Shown one piece after another: positions 11,692-22,029 of a DNA stretch of 64,000 bases. The stretch covers positions 124,855,896 to 124,919,895 of the forward strand of contig OX328123.1 of the NCBI GenBank assembly GCA_946811695.1, written 5' to 3'. The position numbers and the translations under genes were made by a program. The notes under the pieces are model-generated. The model searched no databases and was not told the origin of the DNA. It was given only the letters and a program-made list of their open reading frames with translations. Source of the DNA: Gonocerus acuteangulatus. Taxonomy: Eukaryota; Arthropoda; Insecta; Hemiptera; Coreidae. Each line of letters begins with the position of its first letter. Within the stretch, counting starts at the first letter, position 1.

Positions 11692-12662
11692 ATATTTATT
11701 TGTTTATTTATATATGTATAAATATATACATTTGTCTGTTCGCTCTGTAGCTCCCAGACGAATGGTCCGATTTTGATGAAATTTGGTATAAAAATCTTTC
11801 GTCTAATTTAAAAGGTCAAGTTCGTTAACCAGCAAAATCCGCCTACTGGAAGATGGCGTTTGGGGCGAAATTCGCGCAAAAAAAATCGTAACGCTTACGT
11901 TTTTGAGTTCATAAGGTTGTAAGTACTCGTTTTATATGCTTCTTGGGCTAGGAAAGCGAATGGAACCATTTTCAAGGCGATAGCTTTAACCGTTTTCGAG
12001 AAAATTGGGAAAATAGTTTTTGAATACCGTTTTTGGTTTGGGTACTTAGAATCATGGGATTCAGTTGAAACATTTTCTGCATGTTCTACTTTCATTAAAA
12101 CTAATATGTCGAAATTTTGGCTACGTTTGGAGTTAAGGAAGGGTTAGAATAAAATATTTTATTAACAGACATAAAAAGTTTTGGTAACTTTGTTTACTTT
12201 CTAATGAAAGTTTGGTTAGGCGATGTCAATCGGAGAAATAAGAGCTTAAACCTTTAAAGTAATTAATTTCGCTTATTCGAACTGTTCTTTTTGTCTGTTT
12301 TTTATTCCTTGTTATTTTTTAATAACTTATAGTTGGATAATGTATTTGACAATAAAACTGGTTAAGTAAAATATCAAAAACAATTTATTGTTAGAAATAT
12401 AGATTTCCAAGATTCCAAGACCTTGTAACTAGCGGGACCTAGTGTAAGCCGACCCTTCCAGGTAAGATCGTAAATCATGACCTTTCAAGACTTTACTACA
12501 CACAGGAATGACGTTAGTGACCTGAAGGGTTGACATGCCTTTATAATAATTAATTAAAAAAAAAGACTGGATGAACCAAAATAATAACTGCTTCTATTTT
12601 AATCTTTCGACTAAGGATATGAAAGGAACCGCGCTAAGATGATGCAGTTCCTGCGAGACGGA
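10181..12662 (-). mobile_element. family A repeat, copy A2 with internal 689-bp tandem duplication
   Basis: The minus-strand copy starts at 12662 (GTCCGTCTCGCAGGAACTGC reading down) and carries three successive 3' palindromes at 10181, 10828 and 11517. The last two are spaced 689 bp, and the blocks 10475-10830 and 11165-11520 are almost identical. (TA)n cores lie at 10316-10354, 10966-11002 and 11655-11680. The element has therefore grown by unequal exchange or replication slippage of its 3' half. A head-to-head arrangement with the next copy occurs across 12662-12813. Confidence 0.6.
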
Positions 12663-13087
12663 CTTTTTTTTCGTAAATATCTCGATAACGGTTGGTAAAT
12701 CGTGGTAAGTGGAAGATGACCATTCGAATGCTTACTAAATTCTCTACAAAAAAGGTTCTGAAGCAATATTCGATGGGGTAACGTTAACCAGAGATATAAG
12801 GGCTTAAAACTTAAAAAAAGTCCGACTCGCAGGAACTGCAGCATCTTAGCGCGGTTCCGTTCATGTCCCTAGTGCCATTTGATAAGCTTAGAAAAGAAAT
12901 AAACTTATTTTTTTTATATATCTCGTGAAAATTGTCAAAATTCTCTCGAAAATCTCGAATAAAAGTGATATTAAGGCGTCAGGGACACCGACAGTAGCTA
13001 ACTTTTACACAGAAGCGGAAATTACAGAATCTGGCTCTCATTCTAAAGCAAAGCTCTATAAATCAATACAAAATATGCCTAATAAAG

Positions 13088-13370
13088 CCTTTCTAGTGGA
13101 TACAGAAGCATGGGCATATATGAGGGGGGGGGGGCTGAGGGGGCTGCAGCCCCTCCCGAAATTTTGAATTGATGATAAAAACTTCTCGTAAAACCCTTAA
13201 AAATAAATTAAATAAGATCACTTAGTTCATAAAACATATTTTATTTTACGTGTAATAGCGTTTTAGTTGCCTAAAACTATTCCAAGCTCTAAATATTTAG
13301 TATTCCATACCCTGGAAATGGTCTCTGCCCCCCCCCCCCGAAATTGTTTTTATATACGCCCATGTACAGA
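13088..13370 (-). mobile_element. MITE-like repeat with GGCGTATATA termini, copy 2
   Basis: This is the inverted partner of 1725-1972. It starts with GGGCATATATGAGG and a G-run with CTGCAGCCCC, and ends in a C-run and TATATACGCCCATG. It interrupts family A copy A3, so it was inserted after that element. Confidence 0.6.
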
Positions 13371-14700
13371 AGGATCAAGAAGAAGTACACAAGATTGAGT
13401 AGAATACCCTGCCTAATATAGCCTATATAGAATAATATGCCGAATAAAACCTATCTAGTTAATACACAAGGACAAATAAAAGTCTTGACGAATAACAAGT
13501 CAAGAAAAAAAACTTTATTTAACAAAATAAAACAAAGTTTAGTTGCCCAACTACAATAGAATAATATACCTAATTAAGTCTATGGAGTAGATACAAATGG
13601 ACCAAAAACAAGTCTTGTGGAATATTGTTTTTTTTTCTAATTAAATACTTTTTATCAATATTTAGTATATAACCTTTGTTGAAAACTATTGATTGCTAAT
13701 TGATGAATCGGTTTACAACTAAGTAGTCTTTATGAATATTTAGTATATAACCTATGTTTGGATCTGTGTTTTTGGGGTGCTCTCCGCCTAGGCTTTGTAT
13801 TTATGTCGGCAGATACCTGGGGTATATTTACAGCTCTTGAGGATTAACTCTTAGCAGGTAAATTTCCTGCGGACCTTCTGCTTCTACGGGCATTGAACCG
13901 CCATATTCGCTCATAGTATCTAACCGTTGTGAAGTTTATTTTTTGGATTTAGGACTTAATATACATATGTAGACTAAATCATAGCAAGAAGTAATCCTCC
14001 GTCGTCGGTTCTTAACTATGTAAACTCGCTAATGTTATCCAATCTTAGATACATCGTATTTAAAATCCACAGCATAAACACGGCATTTCATCAGAATCCC
14101 CTGCTGAATAAAACTTATATAGAATAATATGCAAAATAAAGCCTATCTAGTGGATAAAAATAGAGGATAAAAGCCGTTCGTGGTGGTAGAAAATCTTAAA
14201 AGTATTTCGCTCAGAAATCTCCGAAATATTGTCACTAATTTTACGTATCCTGTTTTATAGCCAAATAGATTTATATTCTATAATCAATAAGAAAAACCTA
14301 CTAACAATAAAAAAACTATGGGTAACAGTTGAAAATAGGGAATACCAAGAATAATTCTAAAGAACGAAATCAACACCAGTACTGTAATCTAGATATTCAT
14401 ACGGCATCTTCGAATTCTAACAAACAAAATATTGATTCTAATTATACGTATCCTGTTTTATTGACAAATACATTTGACTACTATAAGCAAGTAAAAACAC
14501 TAGGGAATATGCCAAAGAACTCGGAATAGGAGCCTCGACAGTTTCAAGACATTTGAAGGAAATCGACAAATCCAAAACTGACATTTCATACGGTACAGCC
14601 TGATATATTTTTAACAATGAATTGCTTTTCTTATTTTAATTAATCTGTTTTATTGTCAAATACATTATCCTACTATAACCAATGAAAAAAAAAACAACAA
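13371..14700. other. AT-rich interior of family A copy A3, no gene
   Basis: Short degenerate tandem words recur ('aataatatgccgaataaa', 'agcctatctagt', at about 13430, 13560 and 14115), suggesting an old tandem repeat inside the element. The block 'tgttttattgacaaatac' recurs at about 14452 and 14650 and again in copies A1 and A7. No coding potential is recognised. Confidence 0.45.
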
Positions 14701-15710
14701 GGAATAAAAACAAACAAGAAGAACCGTTCGAATAAACGAAATCAATTACTTCAAAGTTTAAGCATTTATTTCTCCGATTGACATAGCCTAATCAAAAATT
14801 GTTTCAGAATCTTTTTTGTAGAACATTTAGTACGCTTTCGCATGGTAACCCTCCGTTTACCAATATTCCTAACCGTCTTCGAGATATCAGGGAATGTATA
14901 CGAAGTTCCCAAAACATTTCATGTCTGTTAATAAAATATTTTATTCTAATCCTTCCTTAGCTCCAAACGTAACCGAAATTTTATCATATTAGTGTTGATG
15001 AAATTCAAACATGCAGAAAATGTTTCAACTGAATCCCATAATTTTGAAGTATCAAAATCAAAGACAAAAAGAACAGTTTGAATAAGCGAAATCAATTACT
15101 TTAAAGTTTTAAGCACTTATTTCTCCGATTGACATCGCCTAATTAAAACTTTCATTAGAACCTTTTTTGTAGAGCATTTAGTAAGCTTTCCAATGGTATT
15201 CTTCCGTTTCCCAAGATTCTTAACCTTTTTCGAGATATTAAGGAAAGTATACAAAGTTACCAAAACTTTTTTATGTCTGTTAATAAAATATTTTATTCTA
15301 ACCCTTCCTTAACTCCAAACGCAACCAACATTTCAACATATTAGTTTTAATGAAAGTAGAAGATGCAGTAAATGTTTCAACTGAATCCCATGATTCTAAG
15401 TACCCAAACCAAAAACGGCATTCAAAAACTATTTTTTTCAGTTTTCTCGAAAACGGTTAAAGCTATCGCCTTGAAAATGGTTTCATTCGTTTTCCTAGCC
15501 CAAGAAGCCTATAAAACGAGTACTTACAAGCTTATGAACTCAAAAACGTAAGCGTTGCGATTTTTTTTGCGCGAATTTCGCCCCAAACGCCATCTTCCAG
15601 TGGGCGGATTTTGCTGGTTAACGAACTTGACCTTTCAAATTGGACGACAGATTTTTTTACCAAATATCATCAAAATCGGACCATCAGGGAAGCCAGAAAT
15701 GAGCGAACAG

Positions 15711-15778
<68 letters not shown>

Positions 15779-15793
15779 CTTTATGGCATACAG

Positions 15794-17161
15794 ATGAGAA
15801 ACCCACTTTCAATAGCTATTAGTGGAATAGTTATGAATTTTATTCTTATAGAACTTATTTCGGAGGTCAAAATTAAAATACAGTTTTTATACAGATACGT
15901 TGATGACCTTATTTTATGCGTAAAAGAAAATGAAATAGACGAGCTTTTAAACATTTTTAATAATAAATGCAATAATTTGCAGTTTACAAAAGAGTTAGAA
16001 GTGAATAAAAGTTTGGGATTTTTGGATATGGAAATAATTAGAAATGAGAATAATTGCCTAGAGTATAAATGGAAACCTAAGACATATCATTCAACAAGGA
16101 TGATTAATTTTTACTCCAGCCACCCTTTTAATTTCAAAAAGAACCTTTTATATAACAGAACATTATCAGCTTTACGGAGAACATCTCCTAAATTTTACAG
16201 TGAAATAAAAAATAAATTGAGAAATTTATTCACGGAAAATAATTACCCTAGGGATTTAATTGAAATTCAAATAAAAAGAGCTGAAAAACACATAATATAT
16301 AATAATCGATTAATTGACCTTCCGGAAAATAGTGATAAATGTAAATTTGAACCTCAACTTTTTAATTTACCGGACGAATTTTTTAACGATTTACAGAACA
16401 AAAAGAAAAGAAAATATTCTGAAACTTTTATTGAATCAAGGCCATCTAAAAAAGTTAAAACAGAAGTAATAAACAAGGAAGTGCAGAATAATAAGCGTAA
16501 AAGAGATCTTAATGATAATTCCGATATATCGAACAAAAAACAAAGATTATTGGTGCAAACTAATATTAATCATTTTTTCATTAAAAATAACGGCAGATTA
16601 GAAGAAACCACGTTAAATAATCACTTATTTTTACAAAAAAGGAAACAATTGGTTTTAAATAACAGTATTGACAAAGATGTAAATCCAATTAAGCAATATT
16701 TTACGTTCGATTATCATCCTCTTATAGAAAACAAAATAAAAACAATATGTAAAGATGTTTGTAAAATTGGCTGGAAATATAAACATACAATAAACAATGT
16801 ATTTAGTAATATTAAAGACAGGGTTAAAGCATCAAGTTCAAAATATAATATTTATAAAATCAACTGCAACGACTGTAACAAATGTTATATTGGGGAATCT
16901 GCGCAATTATTAGGTAAAAGAATTATACAACACGTAAAGAGCATTGACACACAAGAAAACGGTACAGCGTTGACGGATCATGCAATAACAAAAAAACACA
17001 GTTTTAATTTCAAAGAATTCAAAATATTAAATAAAGAAAGAAATACCCTGAAAAGAAAAATAAAAGAAAATATTTATATTTTAAAAAATTCGAAAATAGA
17101 AGTAAATAAAAGAACTGATCTGAAAAATGTTCACCAAATTTTCTATGGAATAATAGATTAA
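15794..17161 (+). CDS. Penelope-like element RT (partial) with GIY-YIG endonuclease
   Basis: The 455-residue open frame is the C-terminal part of a PLE polyprotein, which copies element RNA and nicks DNA at the target. RT motif B' survives as 'MRNPLSIAISGIVMN', and motif C as YRYVDD (catalytic aspartates at residues 37-38). The thumb/linker contains 'ELEVNKSLGFLDM' and 'RMINFYSSHPFN'. A lysine-rich, nuclear-localisation-like linker spans about residues 200-250. The GIY-YIG nuclease follows: NIYKI (about 352-356), a Cys pair around 'NCNDCNKCYIGES' (YIG about 365-367), 'GKRIIQH', 'TDHAITKKHSF' and a glutamate in 'IKENIY'. RT motifs 1-4, including the motif A aspartate, are missing. The frame also runs upstream to 15779 without a stop, so the ATG at 15794 is nominal. 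It cannot be a complete RT. Confidence 0.88.
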   Translation: MRNPLSIAISGIVMNFILIELISEVKIKIQFLYRYVDDLILCVKENEIDELLNIFNNKCNNLQFTKELEVNKSLGFLDMEIIRNENNCLEYKWKPKTYHSTRMINFYSSHPFNFKKNLLYNRTLSALRRTSPKFYSEIKNKLRNLFTENNYPRDLIEIQIKRAEKHIIYNNRLIDLPENSDKCKFEPQLFNLPDEFFNDLQNKKKRKYSETFIESRPSKKVKTEVINKEVQNNKRKRDLNDNSDISNKKQRLLVQTNINHFFIKNNGRLEETTLNNHLFLQKRKQLVLNNSIDKDVNPIKQYFTFDYHPLIENKIKTICKDVCKIGWKYKHTINNVFSNIKDRVKASSSKYNIYKINCNDCNKCYIGESAQLLGKRIIQHVKSIDTQENGTALTDHAITKKHSFNFKEFKILNKERNTLKRKIKENIYILKNSKIEVNKRTDLKNVHQIFYGIID

Positions 17162-17509
17162 TACCCAAAAATGTATAAAAAAATATTTGACGAGTAGACT
17201 TTACTAGGACAACAACAAAGGACAGATAACGACAGGACCATTTTGGCAATCCACTTACAGGGTTAGTATTAAGCCGGACTCCCGAGGGAGTACTTGGTAA
17301 CGGGAGGACTTCCTTGCAAGGTAGGACTCAACACCTTTTATAAAAATATGTAATTTAGCTATAATTATTGAAATATTTAGGGTAGAAGTAACATTTAATG
17401 AGCATGATAATGTTTTAATGCCTTTTGTGGAACAGTTCAAAGATCGTATTGATAGTTTTAATATAGTAGAAAAAAGTTTGTGTGGATGTGCAAAAAATTA
17501 TTTTTTGCT
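17162..17509 (+). other. 3' UTR of the nested PLE
   Basis: Non-coding sequence between the stop of the RT/GIY-YIG frame and the hammerhead-like motif. It contains short direct and inverted words such as GGACTCCCGAGGGAG. No protein is supported. Confidence 0.5.
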
Positions 17510-17566
17510 GGAGAAGTGCCCCTGAAGAGGTGCGAAGAAAAGATGCACGAAACATGTCGGGCCCAA
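17510..17566 (+). ncRNA. hammerhead-ribozyme-like motif in the 3' region of the nested PLE
   Basis: The core CTGAAGA is at 17522-17528. Stem II is GUGC (17530-17533) with GCAC (17545-17548) and an 11-base loop. GAA is at 17549-17551, stem III is the minimal self-complementary ACAUGU (17552-17557), and the cleavable C is 17558. Stem I pairs GUGCCC (17516-17521) with GGGCCC (17559-17564), five of six pairs. This is the type I order with an open stem I reported for PLE hammerheads. One G (17529) is left over between A9 and stem II, which departs from the textbook core. The palindromic stem III suggests it would act as a dimer, as known for hammerheads with short stem III. Activity is not shown. 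Confidence 0.65.
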
Positions 17567-17821
17567 TAAATAAAGTGGTGTAATAAAGGAAGACTGCTTT
17601 AATGACCCCATGCCTCCTAGGATAAAAAATAATGTATATATATATATATATAAATAAATATATACATATATATATATATACAAATTTGAACCACCGTTAT
17701 TTTCGGTCTCCAGGGGTTCTGAAACGCGAAATTTTCTTGTCGGCACTTCCGGATTGTTTCATTGTATCAACCTTATAAGCGGGGTTCCTCCCTAGGGGGG
17801 AGGGAGGAACCGCGCTAAAAA

Positions 17822-18498
17822 GAACGACAAAACCCCGTTCAAGAACAAAACAGACGTATTTGAAGTTTTAAGCACTTATTTCTCCGATTGACATAACCTA
17901 ATCAAAAATAGTTTTAGAATCATTTTTGTAGAGAATTTAGTAAGCGTTCAAATAGTTTCTATCCACTTACCACGATTTCCCAACCGTGTTCGAGATATTA
18001 ATGAAAGTATACGAAGTTCCCAAAACTTTTCATGTCTGTTCATAAAATATTTTATTCTAACCCTTCCTTAACTCCAAACGTAACATAACTTTCAACATAT
18101 TAGTTTTAATGAAAGTAGAACATGCAGATAATGTTTCAACTGAATCCCGTGATTCTAAGTACCCAAACCAAAAACGGTATTCAAAAACTATGTTTTCAGT
18201 TTTCTCGAAAACGGTTAAAGCTATCGCCTTGAAAATGGTTTCATTCGTTTTCCTAGCCCAAGAAGCCTATAAAACGAGTACTTACAAGCTTATGAACTCA
18301 AAAACGTAAGCGTTACGATTTTTTTTTGCGCGAATTTCGCCCAAACGCCATCTTCCAGTGGGCGGATTTTGCTGGTTAACGAACTTGACCTTTCAAATTG
18401 GACGACAGATTTTTTTACCAAATTTCATCAAAATCGGACCATCAGGGAAGCCAGAAATGAGCGAACAGACAAATATATATATATATATATATAAATAA

Positions 18499-18563
<65 letters not shown>

Positions 18564-18700
18564 AATTTGAACCACCGTTATTTTCGGTCTCCAGGGGTTC
18601 TGAAACGCGAAATTTTCTTGTCGGCACTTCCGGATTGTTTCATTGTATCAACCTTATAAGCGGGGTTCCTCCCTATGGGGGAGGGAGGAACCGCGCTAAA
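17822..18700 (+). mobile_element. family A repeat, copy A4
   Basis: Starts 'gaacgacaaaaccccgttc', passes through the common body ('tttctccgattgacat', 'cttccttaactccaaacg', 'gccatcttccagtgggcgg'), a (TA)n core at about 18474-18560, and ends in the palindrome with CCGCGCTAA. It lies head-to-tail with A3 and A5. The 66-codon open frame seen in every copy of this family (here 18109-18309) is shared repeat sequence with no known domain and is not supported as a gene. Confidence 0.65.
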
Positions 18701-19043
18701 AGAACAGTTTGAATAAGCGAAATCAATTACTTTAAAGTTTTAAGCACTTATTTCTCCGATTGACATCGCCTAATCAAAACTTTCATTAGAACCTTTTTTG
18801 TAGAGCATTTAGTAAGCTTTCCAATGGTATTCTTCCGTTTCCCAAGATTCTTAACCTTTTTCGAGATATTAAGGAAAGTAAGGGGTCTCCCGTGGTCTAG
18901 TGGCTAGCGCCTTGGATTCTTAAGCGGGAGATGGTGGGTTCGATTCCCACCTCCGGCAGGAATTTTCTCATCTCAAGGCTCGCTGGGAAAATTCCTCGCT
19001 GCACCCTGGACGTCGGCGCTAATGACCTAGAAGTAGATGCGCC

Positions 19044-19105
<62 letters not shown>

Positions 19106-19597
19106 AAGGAAAGTATACAAAGTTACCAAAACTTTTTTATGTCTGTTAATAAAATATTTTATTCTAACCCTTCCTTAACTCCAAACGCAACCAACATTTC
19201 AACATATTAGTTTTAATGAAAGTAGAAGATGCAGTAAATGTTTCAACTGAATCCCATGATTCTAAGTACCCAAACCAAAAACGGCATTCAAAAACTATTT
19301 TTTCAGTTTTCTCGAAAACGGTTAAAGCTATCGCCTTGAAAATGGTTTCATTCGTTTTCCTAGCCCAAGAAGCCTATAAAACGAGTACTTACAAGCTTAT
19401 GAACTCAAAAACGTAAGCGTTGCGATTTTTTTTGCGCGAATTTCGCCCCAAACGCCATCTTCCAGTGGGCGGATTTTGCTGGTTAACGAACTTGACCTTT
19501 CAAATTGGACGACAGATTTTTTTACCAAATTTCATCAAAATCGGACCATCAGGGAAGCCAGAAATGAGCGAACAGACAAATATATATATATATATAA

Positions 19598-19646
<49 letters not shown>

Positions 19647-19784
19647 AATTTGAACCACCGTTATTTTCGGTCTCCAGGGGTTCTGAAACGCGAAATTTTC
19701 TTGTCGGCACTTCCGGATTGTTTCATTGTATCAACCTTATAAGCGGGTTTCCTCCCTATGGGGGAGGGAGGAACCGCGCTAAAA
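18701..19784 (+). mobile_element. family A repeat, copy A5, carrying a SINE
   Basis: Starts 'gaacagtttgaataagcg' and ends with CCGCGCTAA. Minus the SINE and one TSD copy (235 bp) it is about 848 bp, nearly identical to A6 over the whole length. A5 and A6 are therefore a recent tandem duplication. The (TA)n core is at 19580-19643. Confidence 0.7.
18881..19102 (+). mobile_element. tRNA-derived SINE with long poly(A) and perfect TSD
   Basis: A tRNA-like head of about 75 bases carries an A-box-like TGGTCTAGTGGCTA and a perfect B box GGTTCGATTCC. A ~90-bp tRNA-unrelated body follows, then an uninterrupted A-run of about 57 bases (from 19046). A 13-bp direct repeat ATTAAGGAAAGTA flanks it (18868-18880 and 19103-19115). 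Sister repeats A3 (about 15230) and A6 (about 19950) show the empty site with a single copy. The head should drive RNA polymerase III transcription; mobilisation would need a LINE in trans. The tRNA isotype is not assigned. The clean A-tail points to a young insertion. Confidence 0.9.
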
Positions 19785-20443
19785 GAACAGTTTGAATAAG
19801 CGAAATCAATTACTTTAAAGTTTTAAGCACTTATTTCTCCGATTGACATCGCCTAATCAAAACTTTCATTAGAACCTTTTTTGTAGAGCATTTAGTAAGC
19901 TTTCCAATGGTATTCCTCCGTTTCCCAAGATTCTTAACCTTTTTCGAGATATTAAGGAAAGTATACAAAGTTACCAAAACTTTTTTATGTCTGTTAATAA
20001 AATATTTTATTCTAACCCTTCCTTAACTCCAAACGCAACCAACATTTCAACATATTAGTTTTAATGAAAGTAGAAGATGCAGTAAATGTTTCAACTGAAT
20101 CCCATGATTCTAAGTACCCAAACCAAAAACGGCATTCAAAAACTATTTTTTCAGTTTTCTCCAAAACGGTTAAAGCTATCGCCTTGAAAATGGTTTCATT
20201 CGTTTTCCTAGCCCAAGAAGCCTATAAAACGAGTACTTACAAGCTTATGAACTCAAAAACGTAAGCGTTGCGATTTTTTTTGCGCGAATTTCGCCCCAAA
20301 CGCCATCTTCCAGTGGGCGGATTTTGCTGGTTAACGAACTTGACCTTTCAAATTGGACGACAGATTTTTTTACCAAATTTCATCAAAATCGGACCATCAG
20401 GGAAGCCAGAAATGAGCGAACAGACAAATATATATATATATAA

Positions 20444-20484
<41 letters not shown>

Positions 20485-20620
20485 AATTTGAACCACCGTT
20501 ATTTTTGGTCTCCAGGGGTTCTGAAACGCGAAATTTTCTTGTCGGCACTTCCGGATTGTTTCATTGTATCAACCTTATAAGCGGGGTTCCTCCCTATGGG
20601 GGAGGGAGGAACCGCGCTAA
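19785..20620 (+). mobile_element. family A repeat, copy A6
   Basis: Near-identical to A5 without the SINE (about 836 bp). The (TA)n core, interrupted by TAAATAAATA, lies at 20427-20482. It ends in the palindrome GGTTCCTCCCT / AGGGAGGAACC and CCGCGCTAA at 20620. Confidence 0.7.
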
Positions 20621-21190
20621 AAGTGTCTGTTTTGTTGTTTTGAAAGGGTTTTTCTCTTTGTATATCTCACTTTTTAAATGGTTGTTTTTTGTTTTAAATT
20701 GCATTTATCAGTAAAATTAGTATTGTAGTAAAATAAGCTAAGAAACTATAAAAGGTATTGGTAATAAGTTCGGAGTGGCTGTGGTATTCAAGATGGCTGT
20801 GGCTAATATCATGATGGCGTATACATAAGTTGGTTTTGAATTCTCCTATCTATATAACCTTCCTCATAGCCTCCAACTGAAGTTATCGTTATTTCTTATT
20901 TTATAGAAATATTTAACCCACGACAGAATGGAATTTTATTTACCATGAAGCACATATTTACAGTTGATTATAACAGTAAACCGAATTTGCTAGTAAAACA
21001 AGATACTTAAAATGACAACGAATTTTTGGTTGTTTAGAATAGAGCCTTCTCAGCAGTAGTGGAAGAGTAAGTACGTTTTCAGTACATAATTGTATTGACT
21101 TATACAGATTAAGAATTATCTCCTTATGTGTAAGTTGGCTACTGTCAGTTTCCTGTGATTTGTGATGCTAATCTATTCCATTTCTTCGAG
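20621..21190. other. AT-rich spacer, no gene recognised
   Basis: No conserved coding block or repeat seen elsewhere in the window, apart from a family A 5' motif in minus orientation at its right end. Confidence 0.4.
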
Positions 21191-21243
21191 ATGTACGGAA
21201 CCACGATAAGATGACGCAGTTCCTGCGAGTCGGACTTTTTTTT
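21190..21243 (-). repeat. family A 5' terminal motif, solo
   Basis: Reads on the minus strand as AAAGTCCGACTCGCAGGAACTGC followed by an imperfect partner GTGGTTCC. The same motif is found at 8450, 12662 (minus), 12815, 27432 (degenerate, minus), 33411 (minus) and 45474. Each can form a short hairpin from GGAACTGC and GCGGTTCC. Confidence 0.6.
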
Positions 21244-21460
21244 TCTAGAAGATCACCCTTTATTACTCTCTCCCCTAGAGGAAGACGAAGTGGGCTGTCC
21301 TGTCGATACGTGCTCCGTCTCACCGGTCATGGAGCAATTTCCTAAAAATACGTCAACATCATTCCATCCAGAAATGTTATCATCAGTCTTGAGGAAACTC
21401 GGAGCTTTCATTTCTTTCAAGCTTTTTTTAGCATCAGTTTCATGTTATTATTATACGAGG

Positions 21461-22018
21461 TTTTTTTTTTTAATTTATTTTAAGAGCTTCGCAACGAAGG
21501 TGACTTGCTCTTTTTCAATTACAGAACAAAATATACAATACACAAAAGTAGAAATTTATGGAACTAAATATTACAAAAGTGTTAAGAACAAGAAATAGGA
21601 GCTAACATTATTTACAGTATTGCTTATTACTATATAGATATTATATTTACATACATATGACTTATATATACATACATATGACTAAACTACTAACATTAAT
21701 TAATGGTTCAAAAAAAAAAAAAAAAAAAAAAAAAATTTAATTGAAATCAGATTATTATTATACCCTCGAAATATTATCTACATTTTTTTCCTGGAATCAA
21801 ATTTTTGTGTGTAGGTTGTGTTGTTTTAAAAATGTAAATATATCGTTGATGAAGGGGCTACCCTCTGTCAGTAGTTCCTGTAAGTTGTAAGGTATTCTTA
21901 GTTAGTTGTTCTCGTATTCTGCATTCCGTTAGTAAGTGTTTTATTGTCATTGGAACGTTACACTGTCTGCAAATGGGTTGTTCTTTATTTGTCATTATAC
22001 GAGCTTGCTTTATTTGTC
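21461..22018 (-). mobile_element. 5'-truncated I-like non-LTR retrotransposon 3' end with TSD
   Basis: On the minus strand the frame reads 'QPICRQCNVPMTIKHLLTEC' and, after one frameshift, 'LQELLTEGSPFINDIF' and 'HNLHTKI' with a stop. This is the C-terminal Cys/His motif (CxxC...H...C) after the RNase H domain. The 3' UTR ends with TTGCGAAGCTCTTAAAATAAATT and an A-run at 21461. An 11-bp direct repeat ATTATACGAGG flanks it (21450-21460 and 22019-22029). It is the same clade as the element at 56734-57650. The 5' junction has an extra 25-bp direct duplication at about 21983-22028. Confidence 0.75.
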
Positions 22019-22029
22019 ATTATACGAGG

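Larger units (their letters stand above)
15778..17640 (+). mobile_element. 5'-truncated Penelope-like element nested in a (TA)n core
   Basis: The homologous sequence starts right after the (TA)n tract with an in-frame LYGIQM, i.e. at RT motif B' of the PLE reverse transcriptase, and runs through the RT palm, a linker, the GIY-YIG endonuclease, a 3' UTR and a hammerhead-like motif (17510-17566). The TA tract resumes after 17635. The 3' end is kept and the 5' part is missing, as expected for incomplete target-primed reverse transcription. The single long open frame makes this one of the youngest coding copies in the window. Confidence 0.85.
12813..17820 (+). mobile_element. family A repeat, copy A3, split by a MITE and a PLE
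   Basis: The 5' motif (GTCCGACTCGCAGGAACTGC) is at 12815 and the 3' palindrome ending CCGCGCTAA at about 17780-17820. Inside, a MITE-like repeat (13088-13370) and a Penelope-like element (about 15778-17640) interrupt it. The PLE sits within the (TA)n core: the left half of the core ends at 15777 and the right half resumes at about 17635 before 'caaatttgaaccaccgtt'. Without the two inserts the unit would be about 2.8 kb. Two successive half-units occur at 14735-15065 and 15068-15410, the same composite order as in copy A7. Confidence 0.55.

Noticed and set aside
18881..18960. Functional tRNA gene
   Set aside because: A and B boxes are good, but it is followed by a SINE body, poly(A) and flanked by TSDs; a clean acceptor stem and anticodon loop could not be drawn.
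15360..20264. Recurrent 66-codon frame (MKVE...STES...) found in at least five places as a conserved small protein
   Set aside because: The frames lie in family A repeats, and the non-coding flanks are just as conserved. Other copies of the family break the frame.
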